Positions 50,099-59,961 are shown, counted from the stretch's first letter. The stretch is DNA of 64,000 nt from Cryptomeria japonica (GCF_030272615.1 NC_081408.1:403611389-403675388), one strand, 5' to 3'. Translations and numbers: made by a program. The notes: a model not told the origin generated them from the letters alone.

Positions 50099-50366
50099 AT
50101 TATAAGTGATGAACGATATCGAAGTACCCCAAAGACTCTTGATTGACAGGGTAATTATGAAAAGTACTGATGTAAGCACTTCGAGTTATTTCTATAATGA
50201 GAAAATCACTCATTATAACATCAATGCCATCAAAACTTGTTTTATAATCAATCAGATCATTAAGGCCAACAACTCACATGATTTCTGGGTATTTGTTTTA
50301 GCTTCGAATAGCTCTCTATTTTACCAGCTCTATAATTTTCAAAATTTGACTTTGAGAAGCGACACC

Positions 50367-52070
50367 ATGGGCGGAAATAGGAGACGATATGAGCCAAGTA
50401 GTTGCAAGGAGTGGAGACAGAAGGATGAGGTGTGGGGTATTTTGCAGAAGGGTGGTCTGTCAAACTTCATAGAGAGACTACACGGTCATGATGGTATGGT
50501 AACCAGCCTCTTCTTCAAAAATTGGAAGAAGGGCATGCTTAAAATGGGTGATCAAATGGTGGAAATTGATGAAGATTTCATTGCTAAAGCTATGGGTCTC
50601 AACAGGGAAGGCTGCAACTTCTATAGAGACAGGAAGGTCAGCAGGGAAGCCATTGAAAGGTACTCAGTTACTGAGAAAGAGAAAAAAAAATTGGTAAAGT
50701 TGAGCAAAACCTATTACCCGCCTAGGGCTTTTGCCAAACCTTGGCGGGAAATTCTCTTTGTTTTAATGCGGTATATAACTCTAGATGGTAGGTTTACGAA
50801 AGTCTATGGGTATCATTTTGTTCTGTTAAACCATTTTTGGCATAATGATAAGGTGAATTTTCCTTATTTCTTGCTTTGCTCAATGAATGCCTCCCTAAAA
50901 GCCTACAAAGAGAATCCTCTGGGGGATACCACAATGCACCAAGGTCTTATGGTCCTCATTTATGACCATTTAAAGGCCAATCAAATTAACCGGATGCAGC
51001 TCTCTGTGGACTTTGAGGAAGATACGTTTGATTCTTCTTTTTTGGAGGAGGAGGAATCCGACAATGACTCCTCATCTGATAATGAGGATAGCTTTGATGA
51101 CTCAGAGTATGAGAGTAGTAAGAAGAGGAAATTAAGACCCTCATCTTCTAAGGGCAAAAAACTTCAAAGCAAACCCTTGATCAGCATCTCTTTGGAAGAA
51201 GAGGATTTAGATTATTCTGAGGAGAAGAAGAACCCTAAGGGGTTGCTGAAGAAGAAAAGTAAAAACCAAGCCCAGACCCAGAAGAAGCATAAGAAAAAAG
51301 AGGAGACTGGCAAGGAACTGGAAGCTGACAAGCAAGCTAGGACCCTGGAAGCCGAGCACAGCCTGGACAAGGAGAAAATGGAAGAGACTCTCAGAGCTGA
51401 CGACACAATTTTCACCCTCCATATCCCTAAAGATGAACAGGTAACCCCTGGAAAAGCGACTCCCTCTTCTGGCCTTCCTCCCGAGGCCTTGACTGGTTTT
51501 ATGAAAATAATTGAATGGCTCATTGATGGTTCCAAGAAAGCTGTGGATGAGTATAAAAAACTATGCAACAGAGTCTTGATTCTGGAGACCATTAATATTG
51601 GAGAGGGGAATACAATGGCTAACTATATCGAGGACCTGAAAAACACTATTGCTAAAGCGAAAGACATCAGAGATGCTTTTAACCCCGGGTTTGAGAAGAT
51701 TGAAAAGGAGATGCTGGATAGAAAAAGCCTTGTGGAAACTAGTGAAAAAACACTCTCAGATATAGTCACCAAAGTGGAAAAAATTGAGGAGTGCCTTAAG
51801 AATATTATGGAGCAGAGCCTTAGTATTCTGAAAATCTTGACCAATAATACTAATACCCTCATCAGTAAGCTTGATGATGACAAGGAAATCCAAGAAATTG
51901 ATCTGGACGCTGAAGGAACAGGGGAAGCTCAAGGCCCCAGAACCCACACCAGAGGCAAGAGGAAGGAAAAGAAAGTGAATAAGGATCTGGAAGAGCTGAA
52001 AGCTGTTGGGGCGACCTATGATGAGCTGGTGATAAAAGCAGAGGATCTGCTAAAGAAAATTGCTATGTAG
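50367..52070 (+). CDS. LINE ORF3: intact 567-aa accessory protein, Transposase_32-like N-terminal domain
   Basis: Unbroken frame; it is open from an upstream ATG at 50106 (654 aa). I prefer ATG 50367 because its context ACCATGG is favourable and similarity begins there. Residues ~20-210 form a helical domain: 'VEIDEDFIAKAMGLNREG' near 65-85, a Tyr/Pro/Trp stretch ('YYPPRAFAKPWREI'), 'YHFVLLNHFWHNDKVNFPYF' near 150-168. Its layout matches ORF2 of elements Z and A and recalls a plant transposon-associated domain. Residues ~214-252 are strongly acidic and Ser-rich, 253-320 Lys/Arg-rich with a nuclear-localisation-like 'KKRKLRPSSSKGKK', and ~370-510 is a probable coiled coil. No knuckles, nuclease or RT motifs. 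It lies after RNase H, inside the LINE duplication, in the same orientation. Function unknown; RNA or particle binding is speculation. Confidence 0.8.
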   Translation: MGGNRRRYEPSSCKEWRQKDEVWGILQKGGLSNFIERLHGHDGMVTSLFFKNWKKGMLKMGDQMVEIDEDFIAKAMGLNREGCNFYRDRKVSREAIERYSVTEKEKKKLVKLSKTYYPPRAFAKPWREILFVLMRYITLDGRFTKVYGYHFVLLNHFWHNDKVNFPYFLLCSMNASLKAYKENPLGDTTMHQGLMVLIYDHLKANQINRMQLSVDFEEDTFDSSFLEEEESDNDSSSDNEDSFDDSEYESSKKRKLRPSSSKGKKLQSKPLISISLEEEDLDYSEEKKNPKGLLKKKSKNQAQTQKKHKKKEETGKELEADKQARTLEAEHSLDKEKMEETLRADDTIFTLHIPKDEQVTPGKATPSSGLPPEALTGFMKIIEWLIDGSKKAVDEYKKLCNRVLILETINIGEGNTMANYIEDLKNTIAKAKDIRDAFNPGFEKIEKEMLDRKSLVETSEKTLSDIVTKVEKIEECLKNIMEQSLSILKILTNNTNTLISKLDDDKEIQEIDLDAEGTGEAQGPRTHTRGKRKEKKVNKDLEELKAVGATYDELVIKAEDLLKKIAM

Positions 52071-52235
52071 TGTCTCCTCGGTTTCTTTGTTGTGTTTTGT
52101 TGTTTTGCTGTTCTTTCTGTTCGCTGGTCTTTTGGCCAGTTGCTTTGTATACGGACTTTATTTCCTTTTGCTGCTCTTTTTCTTTCTATGATGTAATGGT
52201 TTTGGGTCCTTAAAACTTATTTTTTAATCAATCAG
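52071..52235 (+). other. LINE 3' UTR and 3' end
   Basis: TG-rich and T-rich sequence with TTTTGTTGTTTTGCTG-type phrases, ending TTTTTAATCAATCAG at the target duplication. There is no poly(A) tail. The other copy (1-231, minus) ends in a similar TTAATCAA phrase. Confidence 0.75.
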
Positions 52236-52250
52236 AACTATACAGTAACC

Positions 52251-53060
52251 TTAGTTAATTAAATTAAATCAATTATGCGATTAATGTAACCATCTAACAT
52301 TAATCTCCATTTTTAAATCATATAAAAAGAAAAACTATATTAAAATTAATTTTCTCCCAAATTAAATAAGGAGTTTAAAAATTAATTTCACATATAGCTC
52401 AAGTTAAATGGGGGGAATCCTTTTCAAATTTTAGAAAAGAATTTCCCCCTCCTCATTTGAATTGATATTTTAATCTCAAACCCTAATTAGGGTTGAGTAA
52501 TGTCTTCTTCTATATTTTATAAAAAAAAACAACTTAACAATCCCTTTTCCTTTTATTTGCTAACCCTAACCCGAATGTGGGCTAAGGTTGCATTTCTAAT
52601 TTTCTTTATTATTTAAATGCTAACCCTAACCCGAAATTGGGTCAGGGTTGCATTTTTAATGACTAGAATTCTTTTCTTTTCTTTTTTTATTGCTTTTACC
52701 CTAACCCGAAATGGGGTTAGGGTTTATTATATATATATTTTTTTGTGTGTATTCTGTGTGTGATGCAAGGTTCGGTAAAGGCGATGGCCATGGAGGCAGC
52801 ATTTTTTTTTTTTGCAGGGCCGATCACGAAGGGGGGAACCGCGGTGGTTCTAACACCACGTGGGGGGTAAAGGCTCCCCATAGGGACGACCACAGTCGTG
52901 CCTGTGGGTCACAGCCCACAGTGAGGGCCTTGGCTACCACTGTGAGTCGTAGCCCACAACGCGGCTGCGCCGCCCATAGGGGTTGGCTGAAGCCACCCCC
53001 CCTGTGGGTTGCGGCCGCCGCCGCCGCGGGTCGCCGCCCACAGCGCAGGCCGAAGGTACC
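52251..53060 (-). repeat. 810-bp block present only in the Gypsy-2 5' LTR
   Basis: The 3' LTR passes from GTAACC straight to AAGGGGTAGC; here 810 bp lie between GTAACC and GGTACC-AAGGGG. The block has an AT-rich half, then three CTAACCC-type phrases (52490-52710), then a very GC-rich CpG-dense part (52790-53050) with CCGCCGCCGCCGCGG. No target duplication, TIR or gene was found. A deletion from the 3' LTR between short GTAACC/GTACC repeats is the simplest reading. Confidence 0.75.
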
Positions 53061-53096
53061 AAGGGGTAGCTTTTTTTTTTTTTTTTTTAAATGATT

Positions 53097-53129
53097 AAAT
53101 ATATATATATACATATATATATACATATA

Positions 53130-53160
<31 letters not shown>

Positions 53161-53161
53161 G

Positions 53162-53232
<71 letters not shown>
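53097..53232 (+). repeat. AT/GT compound microsatellite
   Basis: TA/TATATAC repeats (53097-53167) followed by about 32 GT units (53168-53232). The 3' LTR has only a short ATAAATAAATA/TATATA stretch at the same place (32775-32810). Confidence 0.95.
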
Positions 53233-53234
<2 letters not shown>

Positions 53235-56200
53235 TTATTTAAGGCTAAGGATATTAGGATAGTTTTCTCCCCTTTTTTTTTGAGATAAAAACATTAACAT
53301 GCAGGGATATCATAAAGTAATCAGACAACATTTAAATGGATGCAGCATTAAAATAGATATAGGTTTTTTTTTTAATGATTAATTTCAACTTGAATAGATT
53401 AGCTTATATCCTCATTTTATTTCTAATATTAGGTATTTAAACTAACCATTCTCTTTTCAAAATAAACTCAACATAGTGAAGATATTTTATTCTCATTGTC
53501 TAGGACTAAATCTGTATATATATTTTTTTAACAACAATAAATATTATGACAGTAAATAATAGCAGCAAGCTAAAAACTTTAAATAGTTTATTTTCTTTAA
53601 CAGAAGTAGAAATGCATATATCTATTAAACATATACTAGACTTTCTTTTAAACAAGCCAATATGGGCTATCTAGCCTCTTTCTTATATTTTTCCTAAGAA
53701 CATTAAGGCATATTGGGATAAATGCATTTCTATTTTACTTTCTATGTCATATATTTATCTATGGGAAGAGATTAAATTTATCTACTTTAGCTTTTTGTTT
53801 TCTTTTTTCTTTTTTCTTTTGAAATAGAAAATTACAGCAATAAACACAACTACAACAACATTTAAATATTCCAGAAAATTACTTAAAACATTCTTATTTC
53901 TCTTTCTGCATTTCTTTTTATATATATATAATTACAGAGATAAATAGATGACAGATTTCAATATAAGACAAATTTACATAAAATCCAGATGATAATAAAA
54001 GACAACAACATAATACATTTCCTTTCATTCAAAAACACTTTGCTCATAAGAATATTTTGAATACAATAGTCAACTTTTACAATGGGTGAAATACCCCAAC
54101 TGGTCTCTCATTCCTAATAATGAGGACTTAAATAAAGTAATACATTTCTTTATACAAAAATAAATAAAACATAAAGCTCCTCATTTACATTTCTGCAACT
54201 AAAATATAATATTTATTTCCTATTCTTTTTCTGCAACTAAACTGAAATCAGCAACTCCTAGCTCTCCTTTTTTTTTCTTTTCCAAGCAATTTGCACACAA
54301 AATCTTTAGGTTGTGACCATGGGGTGCTCACCTCCCAGCCTAAGCTTACTAGAAGCCACCCCCAAGCTTGGAGAATGAAGACCTAGATGGGGTTACAATC
54401 AAGCAAACTCAAACAAGCAAGGGAAATACTCAAATAGACACATTCCCATCCAAGGCTAAACTTCATCACAAAATGTGATGTTTACAAGGGTGGAAGTGGT
54501 ACCTTTGAGGAGAACTGCAAGATAGTAAATCACAGCCAACTCATGGCAACCAAGAACAAAACAAAAATTATCTTAACCCCACATCTTTATGACCCCCAAG
54601 GCATACATGCCATATTTTCTCCCCTTATGACCCCCAAATGCATAAACAAAACTATGTGGCAAGAGTCACATAAACAAACCCTTGAGATCACTCTCAAAAT
54701 GAGAGTCTTTCACTCTAAGGTTGTCAAACTCCTTCCACCCCCAAGACCATCCTACCCTCCCAAGGGTAAGAAGGCCTTGGATACTCCCAAAACACAAGAA
54801 AAGCATAAACAGAAATAAAGAGGAAGATCACATAATATTTTCACAAAGGAAAGACAAGGAAAAACAATATTTACAATCAAGCATTCCTACAAACAAATCT
54901 CAAACATACAAGTAAGAAAAATCACCAACCTTGAATCTGCCAAGGGTATTCTAGGGATAGCTTGGAGAAGAGCAGCCCAATTCCACAAATCTTTTCTGCA
55001 ACACTTAGCCAAAATTTCTATTCTCAAACTGATTTTTTTTTTCAAATTTTCTAGATCTCCAAAGATGGAGAGTGGGTGATTAACTCACTAAGTCTCAATC
55101 TCTTGCCTAAGAAGGCTTCTCCCACTCTTTCCAGCCTCTTGGATAGAGTGAGAGGCTCCCACTAGTTGGTCTTCCCTAGGTCTTACACACTCCCTAACCA
55201 AGGCACCTCAAGAAGAGGAATGACACATACCAAGAAGGTTATCTAACCAAGGATGGCACTCCTAAAGATGAAATTCAGCCATGTAAGAAAACCCACTTTT
55301 TTGGGTGGTTAAACAAGCCCTATGGGAAAGACACATGGCCAAATTTGGCCTTCACCCATAGGTACCCCATGAAGCCCAATAAAAATGCCCCCAAAATGAC
55401 TATAAGAGTTAGTTTAACCCTTTGAAAGTCCACCTAAAGTTAACCTATGGGTCAACTCTGAGTTGACCCTCCTTATGGCTCACTATCCTAGATTTCTTGG
55501 AACCTTCAAGGATATTTTGGAAATATATCAATTAAACAAAAAGTAAATCTCTCAAAAAGGTGACATGACAATTGCCAACACAACATACAACATATGTGTC
55601 AAGTGACACTACAAAATAATTCCACATCACAAATACACACATGGAAATTGTCCCTTGAATGATTTAAACAATTTAATAAATACAATGTACACACATGCAA
55701 ACATTTACATTTATGAATAAAATCAATACATACGGGGTGTTGTCTCTCCAAATAGACAACCCTTGCTTTTATGAATGTACATAGGCCTAGGCTTGATTCT
55801 CCATAATGTTTCCATGGTCACATGGATAATTTTCCTGCTCATCTCAATTACACATTAGTACTTCCCAATAGCCTCATATAATATTAAACACATAATAAGA
55901 ATACAAATCAATCACTCTACATACAATTGACATCATACAAATCAATTTACCATATAACAAGGCAAATCCACATAAGCAATTATCATAATCCTCATAAACT
56001 TAATCCATTCATAAGATATGCATCATATTTCTAGCATCATAATAAAGTCCTACAAATCAAATAATGACCTACACTATCTCTATGTTATCCTATTCTAGAA
56101 TCATATAAAATTCTATATCCACAATACATAGAAATGAAGCATCAATATATCAATGTTATCCAATTGCTGGGGTCATATAAAGTTCTATATCCATAATGCA

Positions 56201-56413
56201 TAAAAATAAAGCATCCATAATAGTTCCAACATGAAGATTACTGAAATGCTAGGATGGGTCGGGGTAGGGCCTCACAATATCCAATATAATCATGAAATAG
56301 GGTTAGTATAAGGTAGGGTACCATCAAATCATCATAAAGTAGACTAAGCTACATCAATATGATCTATTGATGCACAAAAGACAAGATGCATCGAGGAGAG
56401 GCACTACATCTTG

Positions 56414-57700
56414 TCTCTAATTATCTGATCTTCTAAATTATTCCTTTGTACATATTTCGGGGTCTTGATTGCTTTCTCCCGTTATTCTTTATCTTCTTTT
56501 GTTTCATCTTATTTTTCCTCATTGTTTCTTTTTGGATCTATCTTTTCTTCTATAACAATAGGAATGATCTCAATTTTAGTCTCTTGAACGAGTGGAGGGC
56601 TAGTATGATCTCATACCTCACATACTTTCACATTTGCACTCTCCACTATCTTTTTTAATCTCTTATTGTAAGAACGATAGGCCTTACTATTCGTAGTATA
56701 TCCCAAAAATATTCCTTCATTTGCTTTGGTATCAAACTTTTTGAGGTCATTCTCATTTCTCCTGATATAGCACTTACTCACAAAGATTCTGAAATATTTT
56801 ATAGTAGGTTGTCTTCCATACCACAACCCATAAGGTGTCTTAGTATGATTTACTCTTATCTAAACCCTATTAATACTGTAAATAATAGTATGCATAGCTT
56901 TTTTCTAGTACACAGTAGCCAAGTTAACATCCTTTATCATAGTTCTAGATGTCTCAATAACAATCCTATTCTTCCTTTCTACCATGCCATTCTACTAAGT
57001 AGTTCTTAGAGTAGAAGGATATCTCCTAATACCATATTTCTCACAAAATAATCAAATTCATTCAAAGTAAATTCTCCAACTCTATCAGATCTCAAGCACT
57101 TGATTCTAGCATCAACTTGATTTTCTACCATTGGCTTGAAAAATTTAAATATTTCAAAAGCTTCATATTTTTCTCTAAAAAATGTAACCCATGTCATCCT
57201 ATAATAATCATCAATGAGTAACATAAAGTACCTTTCTCTATTAAGTCTACTTGTCCTTGTAGGGCCACACAAATCTGTATGAATTATCTCCAATGGATAT
57301 GACATAGATACTCATTCTTGAAACTTCTATTTGTCTGCTTTCCTAACTAATATTCCCTTTACACAATGTCAATAGGCCTGATAATATTTGGTAAATCTCT
57401 CACTGCATTGAATTTATTGATCTTCATGTTATCAAAGTTGACATGTCCCATCCTTGTTTGTCATAACCAGTAATCATTGCTTTGAATCAAATAACATCTA
57501 TTTCCACTTCTTTCCTTTATATAATAAACATTTCCACTTGTCCTAATTCCTTCTTCTACCAAATTTTTGGTTTTTTCTTTTCTAATCATGCATTCGGTAT
57601 TAGTGAACACAACTTCATTACCTTTATTATACATTTGGCTAACATTTAACAAACTATGTCTCAAACATAATATTCAAAACAAAATATGTCTCAAACCTTC
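56414..57700 (-). pseudogene. Base Copia integrase and linker to RT
   Basis: Minus strand: 'MRHSLLNVSQMYNKGNEVVF' and 'MGHVNFDNMK' (remains of the His/Cys zinc region; the Cys pair is eroded), then the core 'PLEIIHTDLCGPTRTSRLNR' (first Asp), 'LIDDYYRMTWVTFFREK' (second Asp), 'CLRSDRVGEFT' (Asp and catalytic Glu; the family has SDNGGEF). After a break comes 'MWYGRQPTIKYFRIFVSKCY' and 'GIFLGYTTNSKAYRSYN'. The last 200 bp are a variable acidic linker running into the solo LTR. Confidence 0.88.
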
Positions 57701-57789
57701 TACATAATAAGCATAATCAGTTTTATGCTTACCATTAATCACGATACTTCCTATTCCAAAAATTGGTGTAGCTTCCTCTCTTGCAAATT

Positions 57790-58863
57790 TTACCGATCCA
57801 CCATCATACTTTTGAGATTGATAAATTGGTCTTTGTCTCTAGTCATGTGATTTGAACATCCGGAATCAATGATCCATGATCTTGGTTCAACTTTAGTATG
57901 CAGTGCAGTCTTGTCTTCTAGTCTTCTAGACCTATCTTGATTCTTCTCTTCTATAGCTAGGAATAAAGATTCTTGATTCAAATCTTCAACATCTTCTTCT
58001 TTAAATGAATGTGCCTCCATAGATACAAAATTATTTTTCCCTATATCTCTATCATTTGTTATTTTCTTAATATCATGTCTTCTATATCTACTTCTTTTTT
58101 CATCATCATCAAATTTTATGTAGTCTTTATTATATATAAATTTAGAAGCATAATGACCGATATTTACACAATGAAATAATTTCAGGGGCAACTTACCTTT
58201 GTACTTTCTAATTCCTCTCTTTAGTCTTTTTACAAAGTTTGCTTCAATCTCATCCACGTTCTCACTTATTTTCGGTTCATCTCTTGATATCCTTAAAATG
58301 TTAAATGCAACTTCTCTCCGATAGGATTTTATATCTTCCAACTCTCCAATTTTATAGACAGACAATGTTATGATAAGTTGATCAATTAAGTAGTTATTCA
58401 GGTTATGACATTCTTCAATAACATACTTCTTCAGTTTGTAGGGTTTGGTCAATGTAAACAAGATCATTCTCATGAAATCACTTTCTTCTAGCACTCTGCC
58501 AACAGATTGGATAGCCTTCGCGGTATCATTTATTCTATGTATGTAGCTCTCAACACTTTCATCATCAACCATTCTGAAACCTTTGAATTTCTTCTTTAGG
58601 TTCAAAATTCTTGTGTGCTAGGTCTTCAAGTCACCTTCATATGCATAACACAACTTGTTATAGATTCCCTTAGCTTCTTTCATTCATTTAATCTTTCCAA
58701 ATACTTCATCACTAAGATAGTTGATAAGTATTGTTCTAGCTTTTGCATTTGTCTTTTAAGCCTTAATTTCATCTGAAGTCAATGGTCCATTTTGAGGTCA
58801 TTGATAACCTATTTGAATAATCTCCGAGATTCCATTATGTAATGCTTCCAAGTAAGACTCCAT
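57790..58863 (-). pseudogene. Base Copia Gag and protease
   Basis: ATG at 58863, about 40 bp after the LTR end. The first ~85 codons contain stops ('MESYLEALHNGISEIIQIGY', 'TILINYLSDEVFGKIK'); from 58605 the frame is open for 271 codons. Gag core: 'FRMVDDESVESYIHRINDTA' and 'LKKYVIEECHNLNNYLIDQL', as in the UBN2-type Copia Gag. The knuckle is decayed ('LFHCVNIGHYASKFIY': two Cys lost). Protease starts at 'SWIIDSGCSNHMT' (about 57820-57860) with the D-S-G site. Probable terminal Copia Gag-PR junction. Confidence 0.88.
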
Positions 58864-58889
58864 TCTTTCCTTCCAATAGAGAAATCAAT

Positions 58890-59035
58890 GCTTTGATACA
58901 AATTGTTGAACACCTAGTAGGACTGAGAGGGGGTGTGAATTAGTCCAAAAATTCAAAATAGATTCTTAATAAACAACATTAACTTATCAATAACACATTA
59001 ATAATTAGCACATAAGCATAAACCATCAACACATG
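58890..59035 (-). repeat. Base Copia PBS and end of its 5' LTR
   Basis: The LTR end (minus) is CTAATTCACACCCCCTCTCAG...GGTGTTCAACA at 58904. The PBS ATTTGTATCAAAGC (58903-58890) is two changes from the initiator-Met site. Only 132 bp of LTR remain before element A cuts in at 59036; the rest must lie beyond the window. Confidence 0.78.
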
Positions 59036-59946
59036 TGTTTTGGCAATTGATACTCATTGGATTCATATGTTATCATTGATGGCAACATGGCAACATGGCA
59101 ATATGGTAACTTGGCAATAAGATTCATAAGGAAGCATACACTAGCAGATACCGACATTGGAGTATCCAGGGTTACACCGGCACCGGCATCTAGCACTTCA
59201 GTGAAGCTGACATCAGTCTTGGACCCGAAGGAAGTTTTATTTATAAAAACATTTTATAATTATCACATAAGGCTGAAATTGAATATCTTTTGTAATACAT
59301 TGTAAGTTGACATAAGGCATATTGTTTGTGAAGGGTATATAGGTCAGTTTGTTAAGATCATTATAAAAAGGTGATGTGATAGATTGTAATAAGGATATAG
59401 GAGACTGTGTAATGCAAAGTATATGTATGTAGATCATTTGTATGTGAATGTTATATCATGCAATGTTTTGTGGATAGTTTGGAAAGCATTCTTGGAGGAG
59501 AGGAGATAACGGTAGAAGTGTTCAGGGTTTATGAACTGGTACAAAGCATAACTATAACCGAAACTCTTTTTAATATAGTAAATGCATTTTGTGAGTTCAT
59601 TATTACTGCTTTATTTTAGTAGAAGCTTGTAGTCAGTGAGACTCTTTTGTGATGAGAAGTGTGTTGTCCTGCATGTGCACGCCCTCATTTTATGTAATAT
59701 CTTTCATATGGACAATGAACTAATATTGTGGGTCTCAAATCCCACTGTGGTTTTTCCTCTTTGAGGTTTTCCATGTATAAATTTTTTGTGTTATGGTGTT
59801 CATTTATATGGATGGTTTATTTGCTTTAAGATATATGTTTCTTCATTTACCGGTTTATATGTGTATGTTATAAAAGGGTAAAATCATATCTTATCAGTAG
59901 AACACTGATTCACCCCCCCCCCTCTCAGTGTTCTTAGATCCCAACA
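59036..59946 (+). repeat. 5' LTR of element A (911 bp)
   Basis: From TGTTTTGGCAATTG to GATCCCAACA, followed at once by the PBS. Start and end match the LTR of element C; the end contains the 'AACACTGATTCACCCC...CTCTCAGTGTTCTT' inverted phrase (GAACACTGA / TCAGTGTTC). Confidence 0.88.
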
Positions 59947-59947
59947 A

Positions 59948-59961
59948 TTGATATCAGAGCC
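59948..59961 (+). other. Element A primer-binding site
   Basis: TTGATATCAGAGCC, one change from TTGGTATCAGAGCC, one base after the LTR. Confidence 0.85.

Larger units (their letters stand above)
41387..52235 (+). mobile_element. L1-type LINE, 5'-truncated, with accessory ORF3
   Basis: Bracketed by the 15-bp duplication. Contains part of ORF2 (RT to RNase H; 41387-42197 and 48343-50098), an intact ORF3 (50367-52070) and a 165-bp 3' UTR ending TTTTTAATCAATCAG without a poly(A) tail. The endonuclease and the start of RT are missing, as in a typical incomplete reverse transcription. Insertion E splits ORF2. Without E the LINE is about 4.7 kb. Confidence 0.9.
41372..52250 (+). other. LINE target-site duplication pair (15 bp)
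   Basis: AACTATATAGTAACC at 41372-41386 and AACTATACAGTAACC at 52236-52250, one mismatch. The uninterrupted 3' LTR has the single site (about 32728-32742). A target duplication of this length fits L1-type integration and fixes both LINE ends. Confidence 0.9.
32121..56276 (-). mobile_element. Gypsy-2: Ty3/Gypsy chromovirus, full length
   Basis: Bounded by (minus) TGTGAGGCCCTACCC and GGGCACGACA, with a perfect target duplication ATATC (32116-32120, 56277-56281). Order on the minus strand: 5' LTR (56276-40763, interrupted by the LINE), PBS, gag, protease, RT, RNase H, integrase, chromodomain, PPT and 3' LTR (35866-32121). Its LTRs are much closer to each other than those of Gypsy-1: about 4 substitutions in ~190 aligned bases near the inner end, by hand. 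Its frames are longer and less broken, so it is younger than Gypsy-1, although several stops remain. Confidence 0.93.
52236..56276 (-). repeat. Gypsy-2 5' LTR, outer part
   Basis: Resumes the LTR after the LINE. From 53061 on it aligns with 32743-35866 of the 3' LTR with few differences. Two parts are private to this LTR: 52251-53060 and the microsatellite at 53097-53232. Short open frames such as 54543-54818 recur in the 3' LTR (34134-34409) but show no coding character. No genes. Confidence 0.92.
29468..56408 (-). mobile_element. Solo LTR of a Gypsy-1-related family, split by Gypsy-2
   Basis: On the minus strand it starts TGTAGTGCCTCTCC at 56408 and ends GCATTACA at 29468. A perfect target duplication TCTTG lies at 29463-29467 and 56409-56413. 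Without Gypsy-2 it is 2785 bp (29468-32120 plus 56277-56408). It matches the Gypsy-1 LTR in several blocks: the start, the 'GTGGTATGACATCGT' region, the 'AGTCGATGTCTAGTACCTGC' region and the 'TCTCTAGGGTATT' end. No internal region or second LTR remains, so it is the product of LTR-LTR recombination. It sits in the linker between integrase and RT of the base Copia. The piece 29468-32120 has no genes. Confidence 0.88.
1266..59035 (-). mobile_element. Base (outermost) Ty1/Copia retrotransposon, split by all later insertions
   Basis: The parts read in order on the minus strand: 5' LTR end (59035-58904), PBS, gag with a decayed zinc knuckle and protease (58863-57790), integrase (57664-56611), linker and RT start (56610-56414, then 29467-29251), the rest of RT and RNase H (3282-1990), PPT (1606-1595) and 3' LTR start (1594-1266). 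Protein order GAG-PR-IN-RT-RH is the Copia order. Rejoining across insertions restores family sequence: the RT reads '...DKNVIGT' at 29251 and continues '...KWVFQNKL' at 3280. Its coding parts carry many stops and frameshifts, so it is dead and old. Both LTRs are incomplete here. Confidence 0.85.

Noticed and set aside
52490-52710. Telomere-like CTAACCC repeats.
   Set aside because: Only three isolated short phrases in the form CTAACCCTAACCC, within an LTR; not an interstitial telomere array.
53091-53288. Open frame with long Val-Cys repeat.
   Set aside because: Produced by the GT microsatellite; no start context or conservation, absent in the sister LTR.
54543-54818. Open frame also found at 34134-34409, which could look like a conserved small protein.
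   Set aside because: The two are the same position in the two LTRs of Gypsy-2, so the likeness reflects LTR identity, not selection.
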